Shown: positions 1 to 6,444 of the stretch, in pieces
Position numbering within the stretch: the first letter of the stretch is position 1
Layout: each line of letters begins with the position of its first letter
Origin: a bacterium
GTDB lineage: Bacteria > Chlamydiota > Chlamydiia > Chlamydiales > JAFEGQ01
DNA length: 10,238 bases
Reading direction: 5' to 3'
Assembly (NCBI GenBank): GCA_021809305.1
Contig: JAKBAF010000016.1
Location: 1-10,238, forward strand
Position numbers and translations under genes: made by a program
Notes under the pieces: model-generated
The model's input: only the letters and a program-made list of their open reading frames with translations
What the model was told of the DNA's origin: nothing
Databases searched by the model: none

Positions 1-220
1 CCCCAAAAGGGCCTTCATCGTCGACCCAAGGGCTAACAAGCATCAAATTGCTGCGGCTATTGAAGAGATCTATCGCCCGCAAAATGTGAAAGTGGTAAAA
101 GTGAACGTGCTCAACGTCAGACGCAAACCACGGCGTGTTCGAGGACGAGCTGGCTTTAAGGCTGGTTTTAAGAAGGCTTACGTCACCTTCGAGCCGGGCG
201 ACCGGATCGAAGAGGTTTAA
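1..220 (+). CDS. rplW: 50S ribosomal protein L23, C-terminal part (5' end outside window)
   Basis: L23 is a large-subunit protein that binds 23S rRNA beside the exit of the nascent-peptide tunnel, where trigger factor and signal recognition particle dock. The frame begins at base 2 and gives 72 residues before the TAA at 218-220. It reads PKRAFIVDPRANKHQIAAAI near its start and then KVVKVNVLNVRRKPRRVRGR. This is the usual L23 run of a short strand, the helix that starts at 'ANKHQI', and the basic loop rich in R, K and G. The end, KKAYVTFEPGDRIEEV, matches the final strand of the family. Only the N-terminal quarter or so is missing. It lies 22 bases before rplB, as in the S10 operon of most bacteria, and was very likely co-transcribed with rplC and rplD upstream. 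Confidence 0.95.
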   Translation, partial: PKRAFIVDPRANKHQIAAAIEEIYRPQNVKVVKVNVLNVRRKPRRVRGRAGFKAGFKKAYVTFEPGDRIEEV

Positions 221-242
221 CGAGAGATCTAAGAGGGAATCG

Positions 243-1088
243 ATGCCTAAGACATTTCGCCCGGTAACGCCAAGCCTAAGATCAACTGTTCTTGAAAGCC
301 ACGAGGAGCTTACTCTTCGCGGTGATGGCACACGAGCAAGAGTTAAGCCTCATGGTCCATTGCTTGTGGCAAAGAGAGGAACAGGTGGTAGGAACAACCT
401 TGGTCGAATCACCTGCCGCCACAAAGGCGGAGGTCATCGTCGCCAATACAGGCTAGTTGACTTTAAGCGTGAAAAAGAGGGCATTCCAGCAAACGTTGCT
501 TCAATTGAGTACGATCCTAACCGGTCGTGCTACGTGGCGCTGCTGCATTATGCCGACGGAGAAAAACGCTATATTATTGCTCCCCACGGGTTGAAGCAAG
601 GCGATCGCGTAGCAACCAGCACCCAGCCACCCTATCGCGTGGGCTACTGCATGCGATTAAAGGATATGCCACTCGGCTCCCAGATACATAACATTGAGCT
701 CTATCCTGGCCGTGGCGGCAAGCTTGTTCGCTCGGCTGGACTTAGTGCCCAGCTTATGGCAAGGAGTGACGGCTATGCGACATGTAAAATGCCTTCCGGA
801 GAGGTTCGTCTTGTCAATGAGCAGTGTAGGGCTACCTTTGGCATGGTTTCTAATCCCGAACACGCGTTGCGGTCGGAAGGGAAGGCGGGACGTAAGCGGT
901 GGATGGGTATTCGCCCCACCGTCCGAGGGACAGCTATGAACCCGGTCGATCACCCGCATGGCGGGGGTGAAGGAAGACACAACGGTTATATCCCGCAGAC
1001 TCCTTGGGCGATGCAGACCAAGGGATTCAAGACGAGGCAGAAGCGCAAGTCTACAAGGTTTATTGTTAAGGATCGCCGCAAGAAGTAA
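243..1088 (+). CDS. rplB: 50S ribosomal protein L2
   Basis: L2 is one of the largest 23S rRNA-binding proteins. It is needed for subunit association and for the structure of the peptidyl-transferase region. The product has 281 residues, within the usual 273-282. Visible landmarks are the RNA-binding motif RHKGGGHRRQYR at residues 59-70, LYPGRGGKLVRSAGLSAQ around 153-170, and the family signature MNPVDHPHGGGEGR at 232-245, with the conserved histidines at 237 and 239. The tail is basic, KGFKTRQKRKS onward. The open frame continues upstream to base 135 inside rplW, but the ATG at 243 gives the standard N-terminus (MPKTFRPVTPSLR) and has a GAGGG ribosome binding site at 233-237. The gene lies between rplW and rpsS in the normal order. 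Confidence 0.97.
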   Translation: MPKTFRPVTPSLRSTVLESHEELTLRGDGTRARVKPHGPLLVAKRGTGGRNNLGRITCRHKGGGHRRQYRLVDFKREKEGIPANVASIEYDPNRSCYVALLHYADGEKRYIIAPHGLKQGDRVATSTQPPYRVGYCMRLKDMPLGSQIHNIELYPGRGGKLVRSAGLSAQLMARSDGYATCKMPSGEVRLVNEQCRATFGMVSNPEHALRSEGKAGRKRWMGIRPTVRGTAMNPVDHPHGGGEGRHNGYIPQTPWAMQTKGFKTRQKRKSTRFIVKDRRKK

Positions 1089-1105
1089 GCAAGAGATAGG
1101 GGAAT

Positions 1106-1369
1106 ATGGCAAGAAGTCTGAAGAAGGGTCCGTTTGTTGACCATCACCTTTTGACGAAGGTGAAAAGACAGAACATGCAAGGATCAAAGAGTCCTATTAA
1201 GACCTGGTCCAGGCGCTCGATGATTATCCCCGACTTCGTGGGGCATACCTTCGAGGTGCATAATGGAAAGAAATTCATCACCGTGTTCGCTTCGGAGAAC
1301 ATGGTAGGCCACAAGCTGGGTGAGTTTTCTCCGACTCGTTATTTCAAGGGTCACCCGGTAAAGAAATAG
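1106..1369 (+). CDS. rpsS: 30S ribosomal protein S19
   Basis: S19 sits in the head of the small subunit, contacts S13, and takes part in the intersubunit bridge near the A-site tRNA. The product is 87 residues, a normal length. It begins MARSLKKGPFVDHHLL, the almost invariant S19 opening. Residues 57-83 carry the family signature, including ENMVGHKLGEFSPTRYFKGH. The basic tail is short (PVKK). The ATG at 1106 is preceded by an AGGGG site at 1098-1102. The gap to rplB is 17 bases. An 85-base gap follows before rplV, longer than usual at this junction. Confidence 0.97.
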   Translation: MARSLKKGPFVDHHLLTKVKRQNMQGSKSPIKTWSRRSMIIPDFVGHTFEVHNGKKFITVFASENMVGHKLGEFSPTRYFKGHPVKK

Positions 1370-1379
1370 GCCCTAAGAG

Positions 1380-1432
1380 AGCTGTTTCACAGTTTTCTGG
1401 AAAGGTGTGAGAGAAGATAAGCCCACAGTTTT
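1380..1432 (+). promoter_or_regulatory. Small hairpin and 9-base direct repeat in the rpsS-rplV spacer
   Basis: The 85-base gap 1370-1454 holds AGCTGT at 1380-1385 and ACAGTT at 1389-1394. These can form a six-pair stem with one G-T pair and a three-base loop, followed by TTCTGG. The nonamer CACAGTTTT occurs at 1388-1396 and again at 1424-1432. The stem is short and the T run is weak, so this is at best a minor attenuator or mRNA processing site. Chance is a fair alternative. Confidence 0.2.
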
Positions 1433-1454
1433 ATGCTAAGAGGGACGCTGCGTA

Positions 1455-1799
1455 ATGGATCAGGGAGTAGCAACAAGCAAGTACGTAAGGATTAGCCCTA
1501 CTAAGGCGCGTCGCGCCGCAGGTCTAATTCGTGGAAAGTCGGTTATCGAAGCAAAGCAACAACTTGGTTTTTACGGTCTCAAGGGGGCTCACCTCCTTCT
1601 TAAAACAGTTGATAGTGCAGTTGCTAATGCTGAGAGCCTCTTTGGATTTCGAAAGGAGGAGCTTCACATTCTGGAGGTCCGCGTTGATGATGGGCCTCGG
1701 CTCAAACGATCGAAGCCGAAGAATAGAGGCGGAAAGGTACCGATTCTTAAGCGGACGAGCCATTTTAAGGTAGTCGTCGGTAGCGCAGGGGAGGTTTAG
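1455..1799 (+). CDS. rplV: 50S ribosomal protein L22
   Basis: L22 binds all domains of 23S rRNA, and its long beta-hairpin lines the narrow part of the peptide exit tunnel, near where macrolides bind. The product is 114 residues (family about 110). The motif YVRISPTKARRAAGLIRGK at residues 10-28 is the classic L22 opening. The C-terminal part has RVDDGPRLKRSKPKNRGGK from residue 76, then ILKRTSHFKVVV. The hairpin between DDGP and KRTSH is the same length as in E. coli, so no macrolide-resistance type deletion is seen. The tip (KPKNRGGK) departs somewhat from the usual RPRARGRA. The ATG at 1455 has an AGAGGG site nine bases upstream. It is followed four bases later by rpsC. Confidence 0.96.
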   Translation: MDQGVATSKYVRISPTKARRAAGLIRGKSVIEAKQQLGFYGLKGAHLLLKTVDSAVANAESLFGFRKEELHILEVRVDDGPRLKRSKPKNRGGKVPILKRTSHFKVVVGSAGEV

Positions 1800-1803
1800 A
1801 GCG

Positions 1804-2451
1804 ATGGGACAGAAGGTCTGCCCGATTGGATTTCGGCTTGTCCGAAATCGCAAGTGGCGCTCAGTTTGGTATGCGACTAAGCAGGAATTCGGACCATTGT
1901 TGGGAGAAGACTTCCGCATTCGGCGATTCCTAGAGAAGAAGCCCTCGTGCCAAGGTGCGGCTGGTTTCACCATTCGTCGCATGAGAGATAAGATAGAGGT
2001 TACGATCCACTCAGCAAGGCCCGGACTTGTCATTGGTAAGAAGGGCGCTGAGATTGCCAAGTTAAAAGAAGAGCTTAAAGAGATCACTGGCAAGGACGTA
2101 TGGATCGAAGTTGAGGAGATTAAGCGTCCTGACTTGAATTCTCAGCTCGTTGGTGATAATATAGCGCGGCAGCTTGAGCGACGGATTCCATTCCGTAGGG
2201 CAATCAAGAAAGCTATACAGGCATGTATGGATGCCGGCGCCCAAGGTGTGAAGATTCGGGCTTCAGGTCGACTCGGCGGGGCAGAAATTGCTCGTCCAGA
2301 GGTTTACCATAAAGGGCGTGTTCCTCTTCACACGATAAAAGCTGACATCGACTATGCGACATCCACCGCCCAGACAACCTATGGTGCCATTGGCATCAAG
2401 GTCTATATCAACCGTGGTGAAGAGATAATCTCAGGTATGGAGCGGCGTTAG
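1804..2451 (+). CDS. rpsC: 30S ribosomal protein S3
   Basis: S3 forms part of the mRNA entry channel in the small-subunit head and helps unwind structured mRNA. The product is 215 residues (family about 210-240). The N-terminus MGQKVCPIGFRLV is typical. A type II KH RNA-binding domain spans roughly residues 38-108, with its GxxG loop in VIGKKGAEI at 76-84. The C-terminal domain has SGRLGGAEIAR around 154-164, HKGRVPLHTIKADIDY around 169-184, and YGAIGIKVYINRGE. The ribosome binding site AGGGGAGG at 1787-1794 lies inside the end of rplV, and the four-base gap suggests translational coupling. Confidence 0.97.
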   Translation: MGQKVCPIGFRLVRNRKWRSVWYATKQEFGPLLGEDFRIRRFLEKKPSCQGAAGFTIRRMRDKIEVTIHSARPGLVIGKKGAEIAKLKEELKEITGKDVWIEVEEIKRPDLNSQLVGDNIARQLERRIPFRRAIKKAIQACMDAGAQGVKIRASGRLGGAEIARPEVYHKGRVPLHTIKADIDYATSTAQTTYGAIGIKVYINRGEEIISGMERR

Positions 2452-2454
2452 GTT

Positions 2455-2874
2455 ATGACGTTACAGCCAAAGCGAACTAAGTTTCGCAAATGCCAAAAAG
2501 GAAGCCTTGCAGGAATGAGCAAGGGAGGCGATTTTGTCTCCTTTGGAGAGCTCGGTAAGCAAGTTTTAGATCAATGGTGGATCACTGCCCAACAGATTGA
2601 GGCAGCTCGAGTAGCCATCAATCGATATTTCAGTCGTCGAGGGAAGGTTTGGATTCGGATTTTTCCGGCAAAGCCTATTACCAAGAAGCCGGCTGAGACT
2701 CGTATGGGTAAGGGAAAGGGAGCTGTGGACCACTGGGTTGCTCCAGTGAAGCCTGGTAGGGTGCTCTTTGAGGTCAGCAATGTACCCAAAGAGATCGCTC
2801 AAAACGCTTTGAGGCGCGCAGCAGCTAAGTTGGGGTTAAAGACCCGGTTTGTCGAACGCGTCGAGCAAGTCTAA
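2455..2874 (+). CDS. rplP: 50S ribosomal protein L16
   Basis: L16 binds near the A site of the large subunit and helps position tRNA and organise the peptidyl-transferase centre. The product is 139 residues, the usual length. It starts MTLQPKRTKFRK and contains GKVWIRIFPAKPITKKPAE followed by TRMGKGKG at 82-89. The latter loop includes R83, equivalent to E. coli R81, the site of hydroxylation by YcfD where that enzyme exists. KPGRVLFEV at 99-107 is also typical. The segment WITAQQIEAARVAINR at 42-57 has Q and V where most bacteria have R (TARQIEAARRA). I recall similar forms in the PVC group. It is three bases after rpsC and nine before rpmC. Confidence 0.97.
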   Translation: MTLQPKRTKFRKCQKGSLAGMSKGGDFVSFGELGKQVLDQWWITAQQIEAARVAINRYFSRRGKVWIRIFPAKPITKKPAETRMGKGKGAVDHWVAPVKPGRVLFEVSNVPKEIAQNALRRAAAKLGLKTRFVERVEQV

Positions 2875-2883
2875 GGGAATTTT

Positions 2884-3108
2884 ATGAAGAGTCAACAGAA
2901 TTTTGGAGATGTGGCGGTTGAAGAGCTAGAGGTCTCCCATCTCGACCTATGTAAAGAGCTCTTCAAGTTGAGGAATGAGAAGAGGCTGACAGGCAAGGTC
3001 GAGGCGCCTCACAAAATTCGCGAAACGAGAAAAAAAATCGCTCGCCTTCTAACGGCTATTCGAGCGAAGAGAGGACCCTCAGAAGGCTCCTCTCCAATTA
3101 GTAAGTGA
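2884..3108 (+). CDS. rpmC: 50S ribosomal protein L29
   Basis: L29 is a small two-helix protein beside L23 at the tunnel exit. The product is 74 residues, a little longer than the common 60-70. The family core is CKELFKLRNEKRLTGKVEA at about 23-41, followed by PHKIRETRKKIARLLTAIR, the two helices of the L29 coiled hairpin. The first 15 or so residues (MKSQQNFGDVAVEEL) and the last ten (PSEGSSPISK) are less conserved. The ATG follows an AAGGGAA site nine bases after rplP. The form LFKLRNEK, rather than LFNLRFQ, resembles L29 of Chlamydiae and relatives, from memory. Confidence 0.93.
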   Translation: MKSQQNFGDVAVEELEVSHLDLCKELFKLRNEKRLTGKVEAPHKIRETRKKIARLLTAIRAKRGPSEGSSPISK

Positions 3109-3125
3109 AGCGGAAAAGGTAAAAG

Positions 3126-3380
3126 ATGAGCACAGAGCGACCAGAACGACGGACTCGTAAGGGTGTTGTCGTCGGCAATAAGATGGCGAAGACTGTAGTG
3201 GTTCGTGTAGATTCAACGATCCGCCATCCGAAGTATGAGAAGGTTGTCACCAAATTTAGCAAGTACTACGCCCACGATGACACCGATCGACTCGCAGTGG
3301 GTGATAAGGTGATTATCATGGAGACAAGGCCACTCTCTAAGATTAAGAGATGGCGAGTCGTTGGTGCTTGGGAAGGGTAG
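3126..3380 (+). CDS. rpsQ: 30S ribosomal protein S17
   Basis: S17 is an OB-fold primary binder of the 5' domain of 16S rRNA, needed early in small-subunit assembly. The product is 84 residues, the usual length. It shows RKGVVVGNKMAKTVVVRVD at residues 11-29, the standard first strands, and KYYAHDD with its conserved histidine. GDKVIIMETRPLSKIKRWRV at 59-78 is the family signature. The ATG has an AAAAGG site upstream. The spacer to rpmC is 17 bases. This is the last gene of the S10-type block; a 175-base gap follows. Confidence 0.96.
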   Translation: MSTERPERRTRKGVVVGNKMAKTVVVRVDSTIRHPKYEKVVTKFSKYYAHDDTDRLAVGDKVIIMETRPLSKIKRWRVVGAWEG

Positions 3381-3442
3381 TTGTTTTTGGAGTAGTCTAC
3401 TAAGCATACAGTCTCGCCTAGAGCGTTAGGTGTGGATGTAAG

Positions 3443-3469
3443 TTGACAACTCTAGACTCAAGTTGTGAT
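3443..3469 (+). promoter_or_regulatory. Candidate spc-block promoter in the rpsQ-rplN spacer
   Basis: The 175-base gap 3381-3555 has no protein I recognise. It contains a perfect TTGACA at 3443-3448. A four-of-six -10 match, TGTGAT at 3464-3469, follows after 15 bases, which is shorter than the ideal 17. E. coli has its spc promoter at this same boundary between rpsQ and rplN, which supports the reading. An overlapping inverted repeat, ACAACT at 3446-3451 and AGTTGT at 3461-3466 with a nine-base loop, could be an operator or an RNA hairpin. The weak -10 and short spacer keep confidence low. Confidence 0.3.
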
Positions 3470-3555
3470 GAGATTTCCAGAGCGACAGATGGAAAAGCTA
3501 GCGATTTTTGCGTTAAGAACGAGCGTATTTTTTAGAGACGAGGAGAGAGGCCCCC

Positions 3556-3924
3556 ATGGTTCAGCCAGAGACCAAACTAAAGGTTGCGGACAATTCAGGC
3601 GCCAAGAAAGTAAAGTGCTTTCGCGTGCTTGGAGGGACCCGTCGTCGCTATGCACGAGTCGGGGATATTATCATCTGCTCTGTTAGAGAGGCAGATCCCG
3701 ATAGTAGCGCGAAAAAGGGGGAGGTTGTCAAAGCCGTTGTGGTGCGAACAAAGAAGTACATCCGCAGACGTGATGGCGGAAAATTACGATTTGACACCAA
3801 CAGTTGTGTTCTTATTGATGATAAGGGCAATCCACGTGGAACACGCATATTCGGTCCAGTGGCGCGTGAGGTACGTGAGGCGGGTTATGGAAAGATTTGT
3901 TCCTTAGCACCCGAGGTGATTTAA
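3556..3924 (+). CDS. rplN: 50S ribosomal protein L14
   Basis: L14 lies at the subunit interface, forms bridges to 16S rRNA, and is the docking site of the silencing factor RsfS. The product is 122 residues, the standard length. It begins MVQPETKLKVADNSGAKKVK, with the invariant ADNSGAK. The signature around 60-87 includes VVVRTKKYIRRRDGGKLRFD, then VLIDDKGNPRGTRIFGPVARE. The C-terminus KICSLAPEVI is typical. The ATG at 3556 has a strong purine-rich site (GAGGAGAGAGG) a few bases upstream. It opens the spc-type block after the 175-base spacer, so it is probably where a second transcript or a processed mRNA begins. Confidence 0.97.
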   Translation: MVQPETKLKVADNSGAKKVKCFRVLGGTRRRYARVGDIIICSVREADPDSSAKKGEVVKAVVVRTKKYIRRRDGGKLRFDTNSCVLIDDKGNPRGTRIFGPVAREVREAGYGKICSLAPEVI

Positions 3925-3973
3925 GCAGAGAGTGACGCAATACTAGCGTTTCTGATCAATGAAAGAGGGCGAG

Positions 3974-4309
3974 ATGAGCAAGTGGTTACGGAAAGGGGAT
4001 AAGGTCATTGTCATTGCGGGCAACGAGAAAGGCAATGTCGGAGAGATATTGCGCGTGCAGGGGGATTTTGCAGTCATTGAAGGGCTAAATTTTCGAACTA
4101 AGCATATGAAGCCTACCCAAGACAGACCTAAAGGCGAGATTCTTAGGATGGAAGCACCCATGCACATTTCCAACGTGCAACCCTGCGATGCCTCCTCTCG
4201 GCGCCTTAAGTTGCGAATTCGTCTTGGAGAGTCCGGTGAGCGAGACCTTGTCTACCAAGAAGGTGATAAGGAGCTTGTTTATCGCTCTGTTAGAAAGGCA
4301 AAGACATAG
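3974..4309 (+). CDS. rplX: 50S ribosomal protein L24
   Basis: L24 is an assembly initiator that binds the 5' end of 23S rRNA. The product is 111 residues (family about 100-115). A KOW motif fills the N-terminal part: LRKGDKVIVIAGNEKGNVGE at 5-24 with the conserved glycine G20. LNFRTKHMKPTQDRPKGEI at 38-56 and EAPMHISNV at 60-68 are also characteristic. An in-frame ATG lies upstream at 3959 but has no ribosome binding site. The ATG at 3974 follows AGAGGG at 3964-3969 and gives the normal MSKWLRKGD start, so I chose it. It sits 49 bases after rplN and is followed by a 181-base gap. Confidence 0.94.
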   Translation: MSKWLRKGDKVIVIAGNEKGNVGEILRVQGDFAVIEGLNFRTKHMKPTQDRPKGEILRMEAPMHISNVQPCDASSRRLKLRIRLGESGERDLVYQEGDKELVYRSVRKAKT

Positions 4310-4336
4310 GGGAAATCTCTCTCGCAACTTCCGTCC

Positions 4337-4353
4337 TGCTCTAGTTCAGAGCA
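4337..4353 (+). promoter_or_regulatory. Perfect 6-bp hairpin in the rplX-rplE spacer
   Basis: The 181-base spacer 4310-4490 encodes nothing I recognise on either strand. It contains TGCTCT at 4337-4342 and AGAGCA at 4348-4353, a perfect six-pair stem with the loop AGTTC. No T run follows, so it is not an intrinsic terminator. A weaker CTCAC/GTGAG pairing lies further on, around 4424-4440. In E. coli the S8 repressor binds the mRNA around the rplE start, so a structure before rplE has a known precedent. I cannot match this hairpin to the S8 site. Confidence 0.25.
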
Positions 4354-4490
4354 AAGCGGTGTTCTGCGGGAGAATTCTACTCTTTAGATTATGAAAGATA
4401 AGTGATTCGTAGCAGAGAGGCCACTCACACGAATGGTGAGGGAGCTAATGCGATGGATTTGAACACATACTGCATAGCGTGGAACGAACC

Positions 4491-5027
4491 ATGTCAAGGT
4501 TAAAGAAGCGATACAAGGAAGAGGTTCGAGCGGCCCTGCAGGGGAAGTTTGGCTATTCCAACCCAATGATGATACCTGTCCTAGAGAAGGTAGTAATCAG
4601 TATGGGAGTGGCGGAGGCAACCAAAGACCGCAATATTATACAGGATTGCGTTAAGGAGCTGGCGCTTATCAGCGGGCAAAAGCCGTTGATCACGAAGGCA
4701 AGGATGTCCATCTCCAACTTCAAGCTTCGCGAAGGCCAGGCAATTGGGGTTAAGGTGACGATTCGAGGAAAGCGAATGTATGATTTCGTTGACCGCTTTC
4801 TCAATATCGCTGCCCCTCGTATTCGCGACTTTCGTGGTTTTTTACGAAAGGGAGATGGGCGAGGGAGCTACTCTCTTGGGCTCACTGCTCAGGATATTTT
4901 TGCCGAACTCAATCTTGACGAAGTTAAGCGCACTCAGGGGATGAACATCACCTTTGTGACGACGGCGCCGAATGAGGAAGAGTGTTTAGAGCTGCTTGGG
5001 CAACTTGGAATGCCTTTTAGGAAGTAA
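4491..5027 (+). CDS. rplE: 50S ribosomal protein L5
   Basis: L5 binds 5S rRNA and forms part of the central protuberance, touching P-site tRNA. The product is 178 residues (E. coli 179). Family marks are LEKVVISMGVAEATKD at 31-46, ITKARMSISNFKLREGQAIG at 67-86, the tract PRIRDFRGFLRKGDGRGSYS around 109-128, and the end LLGQLGMPFRK. An in-frame GTG at 4479 would add four residues but lacks a ribosome binding site. The ATG at 4491 gives the family-like MSRLKKRYKEEV start, although its own site is weak. rpsN (S14), usually next, is absent: rpsH follows after 27 bases. Confidence 0.95.
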   Translation: MSRLKKRYKEEVRAALQGKFGYSNPMMIPVLEKVVISMGVAEATKDRNIIQDCVKELALISGQKPLITKARMSISNFKLREGQAIGVKVTIRGKRMYDFVDRFLNIAAPRIRDFRGFLRKGDGRGSYSLGLTAQDIFAELNLDEVKRTQGMNITFVTTAPNEEECLELLGQLGMPFRK

Positions 5028-5054
5028 CCGAAGAAATTGTAGGGAGAAGTGCCC

Positions 5055-5453
5055 ATGTCCATTGGGGATCCGATTGCCGATCTGCTTACGCGCATCCGTA
5101 ATGCGCAAGTTGCGCGGTTGCGTTATGTTGAGCTGCCATCAACCAAGCTGCTTGTTGAGCTCGTAAATGTGCTGAAAGATCAGGGCTTCATTGACGGTTT
5201 TTTGGTGCGCGAAGATAAGCCCCAGGGAGTTATCCGAATCTACTTGCGCTACGCCTCGCAGCGAGAGCCGGTGATTCAGGGTCTTACGAGAGTCTCTAAG
5301 TCGTCTAGGAGGCGCTATGTAGGTTTCCGAGCCATTCCTAAGGTATTTGGTGGGATGGGGATCTCAATTCTCTCGACCTCACAAGGGGTCATGGTAGGGG
5401 AGGAGGCGAGAGAGAGGAAGGTCGGTGGCGAGGTGCTCTGCTACGTCTGGTAG
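5055..5453 (+). CDS. rpsH: 30S ribosomal protein S8
   Basis: S8 is a primary 16S rRNA binder in the central domain and, in E. coli, the translational repressor of the spc operon. The product is 132 residues, the usual length. It begins MSIGDPIADLLTRIRNAQ, close to the invariant opening. The C-terminal signature includes GISILSTSQGVMVGEEARE at 102-120 and ends VGGEVLCYVW. A GTG at 5049 is in frame but only two bases from the AGGGAG site at 5041-5046. The ATG at 5055 is properly spaced (8 bases). The stretch SKSSRRRYVG replaces the common 'KPGxRVYxx' form, a mild difference. Confidence 0.96.
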   Translation: MSIGDPIADLLTRIRNAQVARLRYVELPSTKLLVELVNVLKDQGFIDGFLVREDKPQGVIRIYLRYASQREPVIQGLTRVSKSSRRRYVGFRAIPKVFGGMGISILSTSQGVMVGEEARERKVGGEVLCYVW

Positions 5454-5500
5454 AGAGGTTTAAGAAACTGATTAAGATGCCCTGGGAGGCTTGCGTTAAG

Positions 5501-6034
5501 ATGTCGCGTATCGGAAAGAAACCTATTCCTATTCCTAAAGGTGTTGAGGTCACAGTGGCGGGCCAGCTCGTTAAGGTTAAAGGCCCTAAGGGTTCACTTG
5601 AGGGCAGTATTTGCCGTGGGCTTAGCCTCGAGATAAAAGAGGGTGAGGTTTGCGTGGTTGCAGAAAACAACCCTGATCTTTCAGCGGTTCATGGGCTGCA
5701 GCGTGCTCTCCTTAACAATATGGTTGATGGCGTCACTCGTGGTTTTACTAGGCGATTAGAGATGGTGGGGGTTGGCTATCGAGCGGCTGTTCGGGGCCAC
5801 CAGCTAGAACTCCTACTTGGATTCTCTCATCCAACAGAGATAGCGATTCCAACCGGTCTTCACGTGTTGGTGGAAAAAAATACGTCAATTCACATCTCGG
5901 GAATCGATAGGCAACAGGTAGGGCAGTTTGCAGCTAACATCAGAAGCTATCGGCCCCCTGAGCCCTACAAGGGCAAGGGAATTCGCTACGAAGGTGAAAC
6001 TGTCAGGCGCAAGGCCGGTAAGGCGTCAAAATAA
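5501..6034 (+). CDS. rplF: 50S ribosomal protein L6
   Basis: L6 lies near the L7/L12 stalk and the sarcin-ricin loop, where elongation factors bind. The product is 177 residues, the standard length, with the two tandem repeats of the L6 fold. The start MSRIGKKPIPIPKGVEV is typical. GFTRRLEMVGVGYRAAVRG at 81-99 joins the two halves, and PEPYKGKGIRYEGE at 153-166 is the C-terminal signature. An earlier in-frame ATG at 5477 would add eight residues. The ATG at 5501 has GGGAGG at 5484-5489 and gives the family N-terminus, so it is preferred. It lies 47 bases after rpsH. Confidence 0.96.
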   Translation: MSRIGKKPIPIPKGVEVTVAGQLVKVKGPKGSLEGSICRGLSLEIKEGEVCVVAENNPDLSAVHGLQRALLNNMVDGVTRGFTRRLEMVGVGYRAAVRGHQLELLLGFSHPTEIAIPTGLHVLVEKNTSIHISGIDRQQVGQFAANIRSYRPPEPYKGKGIRYEGETVRRKAGKASK

Positions 6035-6051
6035 CATGTTCGGGGGTTAGG

Positions 6052-6426
6052 GTGGCAAGGGGTAGAATTGTTAAGAAGAGTGAAGCTCGAGTTAAGCGGT
6101 CTCTTAGAGTGCGAAAGCACCTTCGGGGGTCGGCATTTCGACCTCGTCTCTCTGTCGTGAAGAGTAATAAACATCTCCAAGCACAGATTATCGATGACGA
6201 GATTGGTGTGACTCTGGTAGGTTTGTCGACCTGTTCTAAGGAACTCAAGGCGACGGAATTTAGCCGTCTTGGGATTGGGTCCGCCCGAGAGATTGGACGG
6301 CTTATAGCGACGCGAGCTCTTGGTAAAGGAATCGAGCGGGTTGTGCTTGATCGTGGGCACCGCAAATATCACGGTATCATTGCTGCCCTCGCCGATGCGG
6401 CGCGCGAAGCTGGACTACAATTTTAA
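6052..6426 (+). CDS. rplR: 50S ribosomal protein L18 (GTG start)
   Basis: L18 binds 5S rRNA together with L5 and helps attach it to the large subunit. The product is 124 residues (family about 115-125). After a basic N-terminus (MARGRIVKKSEARVKRSLRV) it has RPRLSVVKSNKHLQAQIIDD at 30-49, the 5S-binding core. VVLDRGHRKYHGIIAALADA begins at 97, with the closing REAGLQF. The start must be GTG at 6052: no in-frame ATG is near, and the purine-rich GGGGGTTAGG lies just upstream. The GTG start gives the expected length. It is 17 bases after rplF and 18 before rpsE. Confidence 0.95.
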   Translation: MARGRIVKKSEARVKRSLRVRKHLRGSAFRPRLSVVKSNKHLQAQIIDDEIGVTLVGLSTCSKELKATEFSRLGIGSAREIGRLIATRALGKGIERVVLDRGHRKYHGIIAALADAAREAGLQF

Positions 6427-6444
6427 TTACGTCAAGGTTAATCG

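Noticed and set aside
657..1187. 176-residue open frame on the minus strand over rplB and rpsS
   Set aside because: It lies wholly opposite two strongly conserved ribosomal genes, has no recognisable domain, and reads as a low-complexity shadow frame.
1524..2093. 189-residue minus-strand open frame over rplV and rpsC
   Set aside because: Antisense shadow of two intact ribosomal genes, with no family motif.
3465..3686. 73-residue plus-strand frame starting in the rpsQ-rplN spacer
   Set aside because: Most of it runs out of frame through rplN, and the spacer part has no convincing ribosome binding site or motif.
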